Assembly: GCA_017999365.1 (NCBI GenBank)
Contig: JAGNLW010000003.1
Coordinates: 1-64,000, forward strand
DNA from: Candidatus Aminicenantota bacterium
GTDB lineage: Bacteria > Acidobacteriota > Aminicenantia > Aminicenantales > Saccharicenantaceae
Direction of reading: 5' to 3'
DNA length: 64,000 bases
Of the stretch, positions 28,625 to 38,044 are shown one piece after another (positions within the stretch are counted from its first letter, which is position 1; each line of letters begins with the position of its first letter). The position numbers and the translations under genes are program-made. Under the pieces are notes generated by a model, which was not told where the DNA came from, did not search any database, and saw nothing but the letters and a program-made list of their open reading frames with translations.

Positions 28625-29851
28625 TTATTTCCCTTCAACAGGCGCCTTATAAATCCGGCGGGGGCGTTCCGCCAGCATCAGATTGTCGACCTGCGTTCGC
28701 CAGCGGTAGCCGAAACGGAACGGCAGGGGGCGGACGTCCGCGTCCGGTCCCTCGAAGGCCGCCCGCAGGTCCGGCTGTTCGACGTTGGTGAAGTCCTTGA
28801 CAGGCGTAGCATAGCGGCCGAAGAGGGTGATGCCCCAGCCGGCCTGCACGAAGAAACGATAAGGCACGGCCGTGTCGTCCTGGAGGACGTAGAGGCTGCG
28901 GTCGAGGATGAGCCGGCGCAGGGTTGAGAAGTTGTTCCAGTGCAAGAGATAGGAACCGGCCTTGACGAAGGTCGTCGGCCGTTCGAGGCCGTCGAGAAAG
29001 CGGTGGAGGGGCGAGCCGGCCGTGAAGGCCCGGTTCTCGACATCGCAGGAGAAGTAGTAGACGGACCGAAGCGTCGCGTCCCCGGGCTTGAAGCAGTCGA
29101 TGCGGACGCCGTAGGGGCGGTGCTGGCGCTCGGCCAGGCGCTCGTAGGGCGTCTCCAGCCATGAGCCGTCGGCCGCGGGCGCAAGCCGCTCGAGCCCGGC
29201 CACGGCGTACCCTCCCCTCTTGAGGAAGAAGGCGATGACCGGCAGGGCGCCGTCGATCTGGCGCTTGGAATAGACGTCCATCATGTCCATGGTGATGAAG
29301 TAGCCGCGCCGCAGGAAACCGAAGGCCAGCGCGCCGAGGTCGGCAAAGACAGCGGCCCGGCCTTCGGCGTCCATCCGGCCGAACTCGGGCAGGTTGCCGA
29401 CCGGCTCCAGGCCGAGAAGCACGACGGTCCCGGCGTCCGGGAAGAGGGCCTGGGCCGTGGCCAGGTCCGGGCCGCCGAAGGGATAGGACAGAGTGCGCGT
29501 CCGCTCCCGGGCCAAAGCCAGGTCAGAGGCCGCCCAGGCCCGCATGGGCGCCAGGACCTCGGCGTCGAACTCGGCGCTGGCCTTGTCGGCCGTCGCGGCG
29601 AATTCCCGCCAGGCCAGCTCTTTCTCCCATTCGGCGTACGGCGCCTGTCTGACCGGCAGGCCGGCGATGAAGGCGAAGCGGTCGTCGAGGGCTCGGTCTA
29701 CGGCCGGGGCAGGTTGGACTGCGCCCGACGTTGATAAAGCGGCTGTCGGAGTGTCCGCCTCACGCTTGCAGGCCGTGCCTCCTATGACGACGAGCGAACA
29801 CACAGCCGCATTCACGACGGCATGTTTCAGAGTCCGTCTTTTCGCGAACAT
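28625..29851 (-). CDS. Exported protein of unknown function
   Basis: A 408-aa protein with a basic N-terminus and hydrophobic segment ending VVIGGTACKRE, where Cys28 could be a lipoprotein site although the residue three before it is not the usual Leu. After a short Ala/Thr/Pro linker comes a globular region without repeats or known motifs, with several aromatic patches (SVYYFSCDVENRAF, LLHWNNFS). I do not recognise the family. It is divergent from the M24 peptidase gene, with 140 bp between, and downstream lies the degraded stretch near tRNA-Gln. Composition matches the host, so the gene is probably native. Confidence 0.7.
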   Translation of the reverse strand: MFAKRRTLKHAVVNAAVCSLVVIGGTACKREADTPTAALSTSGAVQPAPAVDRALDDRFAFIAGLPVRQAPYAEWEKELAWREFAATADKASAEFDAEVLAPMRAWAASDLALARERTRTLSYPFGGPDLATAQALFPDAGTVVLLGLEPVGNLPEFGRMDAEGRAAVFADLGALAFGFLRRGYFITMDMMDVYSKRQIDGALPVIAFFLKRGGYAVAGLERLAPAADGSWLETPYERLAERQHRPYGVRIDCFKPGDATLRSVYYFSCDVENRAFTAGSPLHRFLDGLERPTTFVKAGSYLLHWNNFSTLRRLILDRSLYVLQDDTAVPYRFFVQAGWGITLFGRYATPVKDFTNVEQPDLRAAFEGPDADVRPLPFRFGYRWRTQVDNLMLAERPRRIYKAPVEGK

Positions 29852-29991
29852 CGCCGCCTATTATCGGTCTTTCCCCTGTATAAAAAAAGGTGTGGACTCA
29901 GCATGTCCCTCTCGAGGCGGCGATAGAATCTAGATATTGCTTCTCCCGGGGCCGGAAAAGTGCTATTTTCCGTCCTCCGGAGGAGGTCACC

Positions 29992-31257
29992 ATGCCGCTC
30001 ACCCGCCGTTCCTTCATCAAGACCGGGACCGTGTCGCTGGCCGCGCTCAGCATCGATCCCAGAGCCGTCGCCGCCCAAGCTCCCGCCGCCCCCGGCGCCG
30101 AGCTCAAGAACCTGGCCGCCGGCATTCAACCGCTCACGCCCGAGGACTTCGCCGCCCGCCAGGAGAAGGCGCGGCGCCTCATCGCCGAGCACAAGTTCGA
30201 CGCCATGTTCGTCGGCGGCGGCACCAACCTCCTCTACTTCACCAAGGTCGGCTGGTGGCTGAGCGAGCGCGTCTTCGGCGTCCTCATCAGCGCCAAGAAG
30301 GATCCCGTCTGGGTCTGCCCGGCCTTCGAGGTCGAACGGGCGAAAGAACTCGTCCCGGCCGGCCAGGAGATCCGGACCTGGGAGGAGCACGAGAGCCCCT
30401 ACGCCCTCATCGGCGGCGTCCTGAAAGACCTCGGCGCCGCGACCGGCCGCCTGGCCACGGCCCCCGATCTCAGGGCTTTCGAGGTCCACGGACTGAAGCG
30501 GACGCTCACCGCGTCCGAGATCGTCGACGGCGCACCCGTCACCGAGGGCTGCCGTGGCGTCAAGTCGGCCAAGGAGATCGCCTACCTCGACCTGGCCAAC
30601 CGCATCACCAAGCTGGCCTACCGCGAGGGCTTCAAGTCTCTCCGCGAGGGCATGACCACGCGCGACCTGGCCGGGGCCATCGCCGCGGCCACCCAGAAGC
30701 TCGGCTCCCAGGGCGGTGGCGGCCCGCAGTTCGGCCCCAACACGGCCTTCCCCCACGGCTCCCAGGTCCCTCGGACGCTCCAGCCGGGCGACGCTGTCCT
30801 CGTCGACGGCGGTTGCGGCATCGAAGGCTACCGCTCCGACGTCACCCGCACGGTCGTTTTCGGCAAGCCCACGGACAAGCAGAAGAAGGTCTGGGACATC
30901 GTCCGCAAGGCCCAGAAGGCCGCGCTCGCGGCGGCCAAGCCCGGAGCGACCTGCGAATCGGTCGACCGGGCGGCCCGCAAGGTCGTCGAGGACGCCGGCT
31001 ACGGCCCGGGCTACAAGTACTTCGCCCACCGCCTGGGGCACGGCATCGGGATGGAGGGGCACGAGTACCCCTATCTCGTCAAGGGGAACACGCTCAAGCT
31101 CGAGCCCGGCATGACCTTCAGCAACGAGCCGGGCCTCTACATCTACGGGGAGTTCGGCATCCGGACCGAGGACTGCATGGTCGTCACCGAGACGGGCGCC
31201 CGCCACCTCGGCGGGCTCGAGGCCGTGTCCATCGACCGGCCCATCGGGGACGACTGA
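29992..31257 (+). CDS. M24 family metallopeptidase (Xaa-Pro aminopeptidase-like), Tat-exported
   Basis: A 421-aa protein. The N-terminus LTRRSFIKTGTVSLAAL carries a twin-arginine signal, so the folded enzyme is exported. The creatinase-like N-domain (about 50-185) is followed by a pita-bread fold with all five metal ligands: two Asp in VDGGCGIEGYRSDVTR, His in HRLGHGIGMEGHE, and Glu in FSNEPGLYI and IRTEDCM. It removes N-terminal residues next to proline or related dipeptides. GGAGGAGG lies just before the ATG at 29992; the 34-codon upstream extension has no such support. The gene is alone between a divergent unknown gene and a convergent nucleotidase. Confidence 0.94.
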   Translation: MPLTRRSFIKTGTVSLAALSIDPRAVAAQAPAAPGAELKNLAAGIQPLTPEDFAARQEKARRLIAEHKFDAMFVGGGTNLLYFTKVGWWLSERVFGVLISAKKDPVWVCPAFEVERAKELVPAGQEIRTWEEHESPYALIGGVLKDLGAATGRLATAPDLRAFEVHGLKRTLTASEIVDGAPVTEGCRGVKSAKEIAYLDLANRITKLAYREGFKSLREGMTTRDLAGAIAAATQKLGSQGGGGPQFGPNTAFPHGSQVPRTLQPGDAVLVDGGCGIEGYRSDVTRTVVFGKPTDKQKKVWDIVRKAQKAALAAAKPGATCESVDRAARKVVEDAGYGPGYKYFAHRLGHGIGMEGHEYPYLVKGNTLKLEPGMTFSNEPGLYIYGEFGIRTEDCMVVTETGARHLGGLEAVSIDRPIGDD

Positions 31258-31299
31258 GCCGGAGGCCCGCCCCGCGGGCGGACCCCCGGCCCAAGCGCG

Positions 31300-33018
31300 T
31301 TACTTGCGTCGGATGACCGGCGCGGCCGCCACAGCCGGCAGCCCGGCCTTGTCGATGATCCGTCCTTCGGAGACGTAATTCACGAAGCGCAGGGACCGCA
31401 TGTAGTCCCGCACGGCGTTGTACTCGAACAGGCCCGTGTCGTACTTCACCAGCGCCCCGCCCGTCAGGCCGTTCAGGAAGTTGAAGACTTGCTCGGTCAT
31501 GCCGACCATGTAGTATTTCGTCGGGTTGAAAGCCACGTATTCGCCGTTGATCATGACCGACAGGGGATCGATCCGGCTGAGGCCCGAGAGGTCGTCGATG
31601 GCCGGCAGGCGCGAATCGTAGGCGAAGGTCAGCCCCGAGGTTTGGGCGCAGACCGACCGCGAGTATTCGACGTAGGCCACCGTGAACTCCAGGCCGCCCA
31701 GGATGAGATGGCCGGGGAGCGGCGCCACGACCAGCTTGAAGCCGAGCCCGGAGGCCGGGTCGTAGCCGTAGGGCACGGCCCGCATGACGTCCTGGCCGAC
31801 GACCTTGCCGGCCGGGATGCCGAACTCCGTGTAGCCCATGGCGTCGAGGACGCAGTCGACCTGGTAGCCGGCGCCGCCGAGGGCCTTGCGGATGGCGTCC
31901 GTGACCAGGTTGCCGAGCGGCGCGTCGCGGTAGGGCCCCGTCTCCGGCCAGTCATGGCTGACATCCTGGCCGACCAGGGCCACCATCTTCGAGTAGACCG
32001 GTCCGAAGCGCGGGTCCTTGACCACGCCGTCGCGAAGCTTGTTGACCACGGCCTGGACGTAGGGATCGGGCTTGACGCGGCTGTCGACCGGCCAGACACT
32101 CCAGTCGCGGAAGGTCACGCCCGCGCCCGGCTCGAAGTCGACCTTGAGCTCTCCGAGGAACTGGCCGTGGCTCCCGGCCTGGACGATGATCTTGCCGTTG
32201 CGGAGGACGGCGTCGTCGAAGAGGTCGTGGCTGTGGCCGCCGACGATGATGTCGATGCCGGGCACGTTGTCGGCCAGGCCCATAAGGTCGCCGAGCGTGC
32301 CCAGGTGCGACAGGCAGACGACGACGTCGCAGCCGGCCGCCCGCAGGGCCCCGGCCTGCATCCCGGCCACCGTGTAGACGTCGCCCGAGAAGCGGGCCAC
32401 GACCTCGGCCGAGAAGTTGACCCGGTCCTCGTTGACCAGGCCGAAGACTCCGACCTTGACGCCGTCGACGTCCTTGACGATGGACGGCTGGATCATGCCC
32501 GCGAGCGGATGCCCGGTGAGGTCGATGTTGGCGTTGAGAAGGGGCAGCGTCACGGGCTCGCCCCCGGCGATCTGACCGCTCGCGACGCCGGCCAGGACGT
32601 CCATGCCCAGGTCGAACTCGTGGTTGCCGAGGGACATGGCGTCGTAGAGATTCTCCATGATCTTCAGCTCGGGATAGCCCAGGTACTTGTTGAACTCGAA
32701 GCTGCCGACAAAGACGTCGCCGGCGTGCAGGGCCAGGACGTTCGGGTCGCGCATCTTGGCCCGCTTGATGAGCGTGGCCATGCGGGCGATGCCGCCCGTC
32801 TCCCGGACGAGCGCGGCCCGGCCGCGGCTGCCCGGCCCGTCGTGCCCCAGGAGCTTGGCGAAGGGCCCCGGGATGGACGGATGGCCGAACGCCACCATGG
32901 CCGAATGGGTGTCGTTCGTGTGGACGATGGTCAGGGTCTTGGTCTGGGCCAAGCTCAGGACCGATAGGCCCAAAGACAAGGCCAGGACCGCCAGCGTTTT
33001 CCCCGCTTTCCTCAGCAT
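31300..33018 (-). CDS. Secreted 5'-nucleotidase/2',3'-cyclic phosphodiesterase family protein
   Basis: A 572-aa UshA-type hydrolase. A signal peptide ends near SLAQTK (about 24). The metallophosphatase domain has VHTNDTHSAM, SLGNHEFDLGMD (about 138) and VVGGHSHDLF (about 250), which bind the two metals. The C-terminal 5'-nucleotidase domain (about 350-550) binds the nucleotide base (NGEYVAFNPTKYY region). It releases phosphate from extracellular nucleotides or related esters. I start at MLRKAGK (33016-33018), behind GAAGGAGGAGA, and not at the upstream in-frame ATG. Substrate range within the family is broad, so specificity is open. Confidence 0.93.
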   Translation of the reverse strand: MLRKAGKTLAVLALSLGLSVLSLAQTKTLTIVHTNDTHSAMVAFGHPSIPGPFAKLLGHDGPGSRGRAALVRETGGIARMATLIKRAKMRDPNVLALHAGDVFVGSFEFNKYLGYPELKIMENLYDAMSLGNHEFDLGMDVLAGVASGQIAGGEPVTLPLLNANIDLTGHPLAGMIQPSIVKDVDGVKVGVFGLVNEDRVNFSAEVVARFSGDVYTVAGMQAGALRAAGCDVVVCLSHLGTLGDLMGLADNVPGIDIIVGGHSHDLFDDAVLRNGKIIVQAGSHGQFLGELKVDFEPGAGVTFRDWSVWPVDSRVKPDPYVQAVVNKLRDGVVKDPRFGPVYSKMVALVGQDVSHDWPETGPYRDAPLGNLVTDAIRKALGGAGYQVDCVLDAMGYTEFGIPAGKVVGQDVMRAVPYGYDPASGLGFKLVVAPLPGHLILGGLEFTVAYVEYSRSVCAQTSGLTFAYDSRLPAIDDLSGLSRIDPLSVMINGEYVAFNPTKYYMVGMTEQVFNFLNGLTGGALVKYDTGLFEYNAVRDYMRSLRFVNYVSEGRIIDKAGLPAVAAAPVIRRK

Positions 33019-33063
33019 GATGTCTCCTCCTTCGAAAGAAATACCATGATTCACGAGCCCATG

Positions 33064-33092
33064 ATGCGATTTCCCCGCTGCCGAGTTGTCAA
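33064..33092 (-). promoter_or_regulatory. Candidate promoter of the 5'-nucleotidase gene
   Basis: On the minus strand a consensus TTGACA (33087-33092) is followed after 17 bp by TCGCAT (33064-33069), a weak -10, about 45 bp before the start. Confidence 0.4.
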
Positions 33093-33191
33093 GACGATGT
33101 TAAAAAATCGCTAGACCGAAGTCAAGCGCAGGGGGGCCCACAGGGGCGGCTCCAGGCGGAAGGCGAAAGGGGCCGGGCGGGCCAGGGGGGC

Positions 33192-34355
<1,164 letters not shown>

Positions 34356-34440
34356 GGGCTATCTCTCTTAAGGGACGGATAATATCATTAGACGCCGCCG
34401 GAGGGGAAGAAGTATCAGCGGGCCGAACGAATTTCGCGCG

Positions 34441-35697
34441 TCAGACGCCGAAGCTCATCTTCTGTCGGATCTCGGCCGCCTTCTCCTCGGCCGGCGTGAC
34501 GACCTCGCGGCCGATGCGCGCGGCCAGGTCCTCGGGATCACGGAAGCGCCACAGGGGCAGGACCCAGCGGTACTTGCGCCAGTGGCTGTCGGGCAGGCCC
34601 TGTCCCCCGCCGTCGGCCTGGCCGATGGGCTGGATGGGGATGGTCGGTAGGAAGTGGACGACGGCGTCGAGGGTGTCGGAGATGCGGCGGTCGCCGGTCA
34701 GGTCGGCGACGACGAAGCGCGACATCCGGCCGAGGGTCTTGACGATCTCGTTCTTGTCGCCCGAACCGGGCAGGTGGAAGTCGAGGACGAGGGGCGAATA
34801 GTCGTGGCGGCGGAAGGCGTCCTTGACGGCCTGGAGGACGGGCTTGCGCTCGGGCGGGAAACGGCCGATGACGAGGACCGTGTTGAGGGTGATGGAGAAG
34901 ACCTCGTAGCGGGCCTTCTCGTGGTGCAGGAGCATGCCGACGAGCTGGGCCGTCTGGAGGCTGTCGACCGACAGGACCGGCTCCTGGGCCGGCATGATGT
35001 CGAGGTCGCGCTGGCGGGAGTCGGCCGTGTTGACGTCCCAGAGCGAGGTGCCGTGGACGGCGGCGTTGTCGAGGACGGCGCCGGTGAGGTCGGCCTTGAG
35101 GAGGGTGGCGAAGCAGAGGTTGGCGTTGGCGAGATTGGCGCCGCGCAGGTTCGTGCGCTCGAGGACGGCCTCCTGGAGGTTGGCGCCCTCGAGGTCGGCC
35201 CCGGAGAGGTCGGCCTCGCTGAGGTCGGACTTGAAGAAAGAGGCCTGGGAGAGCACGGCCTTGGCGAGCTTGGCCCGGAAGAGGGAGGCCTGGCCGAGAC
35301 TGGCCCCCTTGAGGCAGGCGCCGATGAAGCCGGCCCCGCTGAGGTTGGCCCGGACGAGGAAGGCGCCGGTGAGGTCGGCCCCGTTGAAGTTGGCGCCGGC
35401 GAGGTCGGCCTGGGAGAGGTTGGCCTTGAACAGGTTGGCCTTGGTCAGGTCGGCTTGACTGAGGTCGGCCCGGAAGAACTTGGCCCGGGTCAGGTTGGCG
35501 CCGCTGAGATTGGTGCCGGAGAGGCGCGCCCCGGAGAGGTCGGCCCGGGCCAGGTTGGCCCCCGAGAGATTGAGTTCGGAAAGGTCGGCCCCGGCGAGGT
35601 CGGGCACGACCTTGGTGTTCTTCCGGCGCCAGTCGTTCCAGTGGGCGAGCCGGTCCCGGACGAGATCGATGTGCCCCGCGTTGGCCATCGGCCTCAT
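34441..35697 (-). CDS. Pentapeptide-repeat protein with C-terminal TIR/deoxyribosyltransferase-like domain
   Basis: A 418-aa protein with two parts. Residues about 30-230 are around 38 pentapeptide units of the A(D/N)LSG type that form a right-handed beta-helix. Residues about 265-400 look like a Rossmann-type domain: VLVIGRFPPERKPVLQAVKD, then a HDYSPLVLDFH strand, a KNEIVKTLGRMSRFVVADLTGD motif and a following helix. The RFVVADLT pattern is shared by TIR-like and nucleoside 2-deoxyribosyltransferase-like domains that act on NAD or nucleotides. No membrane helix or signal is present, so it is cytoplasmic. The start may be 35697 or the ATG at 35688. The gene is alone. A stress or defence effector role is inference only. 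Confidence 0.75.
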   Translation of the reverse strand: MRPMANAGHIDLVRDRLAHWNDWRRKNTKVVPDLAGADLSELNLSGANLARADLSGARLSGTNLSGANLTRAKFFRADLSQADLTKANLFKANLSQADLAGANFNGADLTGAFLVRANLSGAGFIGACLKGASLGQASLFRAKLAKAVLSQASFFKSDLSEADLSGADLEGANLQEAVLERTNLRGANLANANLCFATLLKADLTGAVLDNAAVHGTSLWDVNTADSRQRDLDIMPAQEPVLSVDSLQTAQLVGMLLHHEKARYEVFSITLNTVLVIGRFPPERKPVLQAVKDAFRRHDYSPLVLDFHLPGSGDKNEIVKTLGRMSRFVVADLTGDRRISDTLDAVVHFLPTIPIQPIGQADGGGQGLPDSHWRKYRWVLPLWRFRDPEDLAARIGREVVTPAEEKAAEIRQKMSFGV

Positions 35698-35721
35698 TCT
35701 AGGGGCAGACGCCGGGGGAAG

Positions 35722-36810
35722 TCAAACGGGCTTGAAGGAATACGACCGTCTGACCAAATAGACGTTCCCGTCGGCGTCCTCGCGCGCGAAATACATGGCG
35801 ACGCCCGAGATGAAGAGGGGGACTTCGGGAAGTTGGGATGAGCCCAGGTAGGCGCCGGATCGGGTGAAGATATCGACGGGCCAAGGGGCGGTCTCTGCCG
35901 TGATGTCGGCCGGGAAGCGGAAGACGAAGGCCCGGTCCGGCGAGACAAGGACCTCGCGGACGACGGTCTTTGATGCCGGGATCTTTTTGGCGAGCTCGCG
36001 GGCGACACGCTCGGGCCAGTTCCTGGACTTGACGAATTCGGCGAGCCCATGCTCTAGGAAGGCACGTTCCCGGGACGCGAGCTTCGGCGGCTGGATATCG
36101 CGCCGGAGGGTGGCGACGGAGCGGCCGTCGGCGTCGAGCAAGGCGATCTCGTAGCGGTCGCTGATGCCGACGGCGGAAAGCCCGGCGCCGTGGGCGTAGA
36201 GGAAGCGAGGGACATAAGACTCGTGGCTGTAGTTGAACATGACCATCCGGCCGGTCTCGTCGGGTAGGACGGTCGAGAACCGGTCCCGGGGGACGGAGTG
36301 GAAGGTCGCGACGACAGAGTTGCGCACATCCACAAGGACCTGGCGTTGGGAATCGGGGGCCCATTCCCAGCCGTAGAATCGATCCGGGCCGATATAGCCC
36401 AGGCCGAGGCGGCCGTTGAGGTCGACGCGGCGGAGGAAGGCGCCGTCGGGCCTAAGGAAGGAGACGAAGGCGATGTCCTCGAAGACGGCCAACTCTCCCG
36501 CCGCGGTGAAGACGATGCGGCCGGGCGACTGGAAATCGCCGGGCCCCTGCCCTTTCCGGCCGAATTCGGCGAGGCGGCGCCCCTCGGGAGAGAACTTGAG
36601 GACCTTCTGTTCCCGCTGGTCGAGGACGTAGAAGTCGCCGTGGTCGTCCTCGCAGACCGAGACAATGGAGCCGAAGAGGAGTTCGGAACGACCGATCTCG
36701 AGCGGGGGGCCGAGTTGGATGGCCATGCTACTCTGGGGGATTCGCGCGGCCGGGAGGTGGGCCGCCAAGGCGCCGAGAAGGAGCGTGGTCAAAATGAACT
36801 TCAGGCGCAT
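35722..36810 (-). CDS. Exported six-bladed beta-propeller (NHL-like) protein
   Basis: A 362-aa protein with a signal peptide (MRLKFILTTLLLGALAAHLPA). Propeller blades are recognised by repeats such as DFYVLDQREQKVLKFSPEGR and GRKGQGPGDFQSPGRI, typical of the 6-bladed beta-propeller family common in Bacteroidota and Acidobacteriota. The fold usually binds a ligand or partner; no enzymatic residues are seen. I start at 36808-36810 behind CCGGAGGAGG; the in-frame extension upstream runs towards tRNA-Glu and is rejected. The pentapeptide-repeat gene follows after about 24 nt on the same strand, so co-transcription is possible. Confidence 0.85.
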   Translation of the reverse strand: MRLKFILTTLLLGALAAHLPAARIPQSSMAIQLGPPLEIGRSELLFGSIVSVCEDDHGDFYVLDQREQKVLKFSPEGRRLAEFGRKGQGPGDFQSPGRIVFTAAGELAVFEDIAFVSFLRPDGAFLRRVDLNGRLGLGYIGPDRFYGWEWAPDSQRQVLVDVRNSVVATFHSVPRDRFSTVLPDETGRMVMFNYSHESYVPRFLYAHGAGLSAVGISDRYEIALLDADGRSVATLRRDIQPPKLASRERAFLEHGLAEFVKSRNWPERVARELAKKIPASKTVVREVLVSPDRAFVFRFPADITAETAPWPVDIFTRSGAYLGSSQLPEVPLFISGVAMYFAREDADGNVYLVRRSYSFKPV

Positions 36811-36840
36811 CGATCCTCCTCCGGAGATGGCTTTCGTCCA

Positions 36841-36870
36841 ACTATACCCCAACCGGCCTGGCCGGGTTAA
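36841..36870 (-). promoter_or_regulatory. Candidate promoter of the beta-propeller gene
   Basis: The minus strand has TTAACC (36865-36870), an 18-bp spacer and TATAGT (36841-36846), about 30 bp before the start. Confidence 0.4.
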
Positions 36871-36900
36871 TGCCAGAGCTTGAAGAAGAGGGAAGATCGA

Positions 36901-36976
36901 TGGCAGCGCTACGGGGATTCGAACCCCGGTCTGATGGCTGAGAACCACCTGTCCTGGGCCTCTAGACGATAGCGCC
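36901..36976 (-). tRNA. tRNA-Glu(CTC)
   Basis: The minus strand begins GGCGCTATCGTCTAGAGG and has anticodon stem GGTGG/CCATC with loop TTCTCAG (anticodon CTC, decoding GAG). The T-arm is CGGGGTTCGAATCCCCG, and CCA is encoded at 36901-36903. The first acceptor pair is G-U. Confidence 0.95.
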
Positions 36977-37026
36977 GCAGAGGGACGACAAAAATAGCAG
37001 AAAGCCTCCGGGGTGTCAACATGAAT

Positions 37027-37055
37027 GGGGACACGTACCTCAGGTACGTGTCCCC
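37027..37055. repeat. Palindromic element, short form (copy 6)
   Basis: Perfect GGGGACACGTACC-TCA-GGTACGTGTCCCC between tRNA-Glu and the DUF72 gene. Confidence 0.85.
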
Positions 37056-37105
37056 GTTTGACTTAGCTGGCCCTCTCCCCTACTCTATGGGAAAGAGGCG
37101 GCTCC

Positions 37106-38044
37106 ATGGCCCTCGAATTGACCGTTCCCAAGGCACTGCGGGGACTGCTCCGCCTGGGGACCTGCTCCTGGAGGTACGACTCCTGGAAGGGGCTCGTCTA
37201 CGACAAGGGCAAGACCTACCGCCCGAACGACTATCTCCCCGACTACGCCCGCACCTTCGAGTCGGTCGAGGTCGACCAGTGGTTCTGGAGCCTGTTCCCG
37301 GGCGGGCCGCGCCTGCCGGAACCGTCGGTCGCCCGGCTCTATGCCAAGAGCGTGCCGGACGACTTCGTCTTCACGGTCAAGGCCCCGAACTCCCTGACCC
37401 TGACCCACCACTACGCCAAGCAGACGCCGGCCAACGCCGCCCTGGCCAACACGCCCAATCCCCACTTCCTCGACCGCGACCTGCTGTGCCGGTTCCTCGA
37501 GGCCCTCTCCCCGCTCGAGTCGAAGCTGGGCCCGGTCATGTTCCAGTTCGAGTACCTCAACAAGCAGAAGATGCCCACGAAAGAGGTCTTCTTCGAAAAG
37601 CTCGGCGCCTTCATCGACAAGGCCCCCAAGGGCTATCAGTACGCGGTCGAGGTCCGCAATCCCAACTACTACTCGCCGGCGTTCTTCGAGTTCCTGAAGG
37701 GCCGCGGGCTGGGCTTCGTCTATCTCGACGGCTACTACATGCCGCCGATCGGCGAGGTCTTAGACAAGTTCGCCCCGGAGACGGCCTCGTTCCAGGTCGT
37801 GCGACTGCACGGCGGCGACCGCTTGGAGATCGAGGGGCAGACGGGCGAAGTGTGGGACAAGATCGTGGCGCCCAAGCCCGGGGGCCTCCGGGCCGCGGCC
37901 AAGATCGTCCGGGCGAATGCCAAGAAACGGGTGCTGACCTACCTCAATCTCAACAACCACTACGAGGGCAGCGCGCCGCTCTCGGCCCGCCGCTTCCTCG
38001 ACGTCCTGGCGGGCAAGAAGACCGGGGACGAGCCCCCGTTCTAG
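37106..38044 (+). CDS. DUF72 (YecE-like) family protein
   Basis: A 312-aa protein with the TIM-barrel-like DUF72 layout. The strand RLGTCSWRYDSWKG near the start, FESVEVDQWFWSLFPGG, DFVFTVKAPNSLTLTH, GPVMFQFEYLN and YAVEVRNPNYYSP are the conserved family segments, and LHGGDR follows near residue 235. The biochemical role of the family is not established; a nuclease or glycosidase-like activity has been suggested from the fold. Its stop lies next to the convergent fucose isomerase stop. The ribosome-binding site is GAGGCGG, 6 nt before the ATG. Confidence 0.93.
   Translation: MALELTVPKALRGLLRLGTCSWRYDSWKGLVYDKGKTYRPNDYLPDYARTFESVEVDQWFWSLFPGGPRLPEPSVARLYAKSVPDDFVFTVKAPNSLTLTHHYAKQTPANAALANTPNPHFLDRDLLCRFLEALSPLESKLGPVMFQFEYLNKQKMPTKEVFFEKLGAFIDKAPKGYQYAVEVRNPNYYSPAFFEFLKGRGLGFVYLDGYYMPPIGEVLDKFAPETASFQVVRLHGGDRLEIEGQTGEVWDKIVAPKPGGLRAAAKIVRANAKKRVLTYLNLNNHYEGSAPLSARRFLDVLAGKKTGDEPPF

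Noticed and set aside
31258..31299. GC-rich hairpin between the M24 and nucleotidase genes as a terminator
   Set aside because: The stem is only about five base pairs and no T-run follows on either strand.
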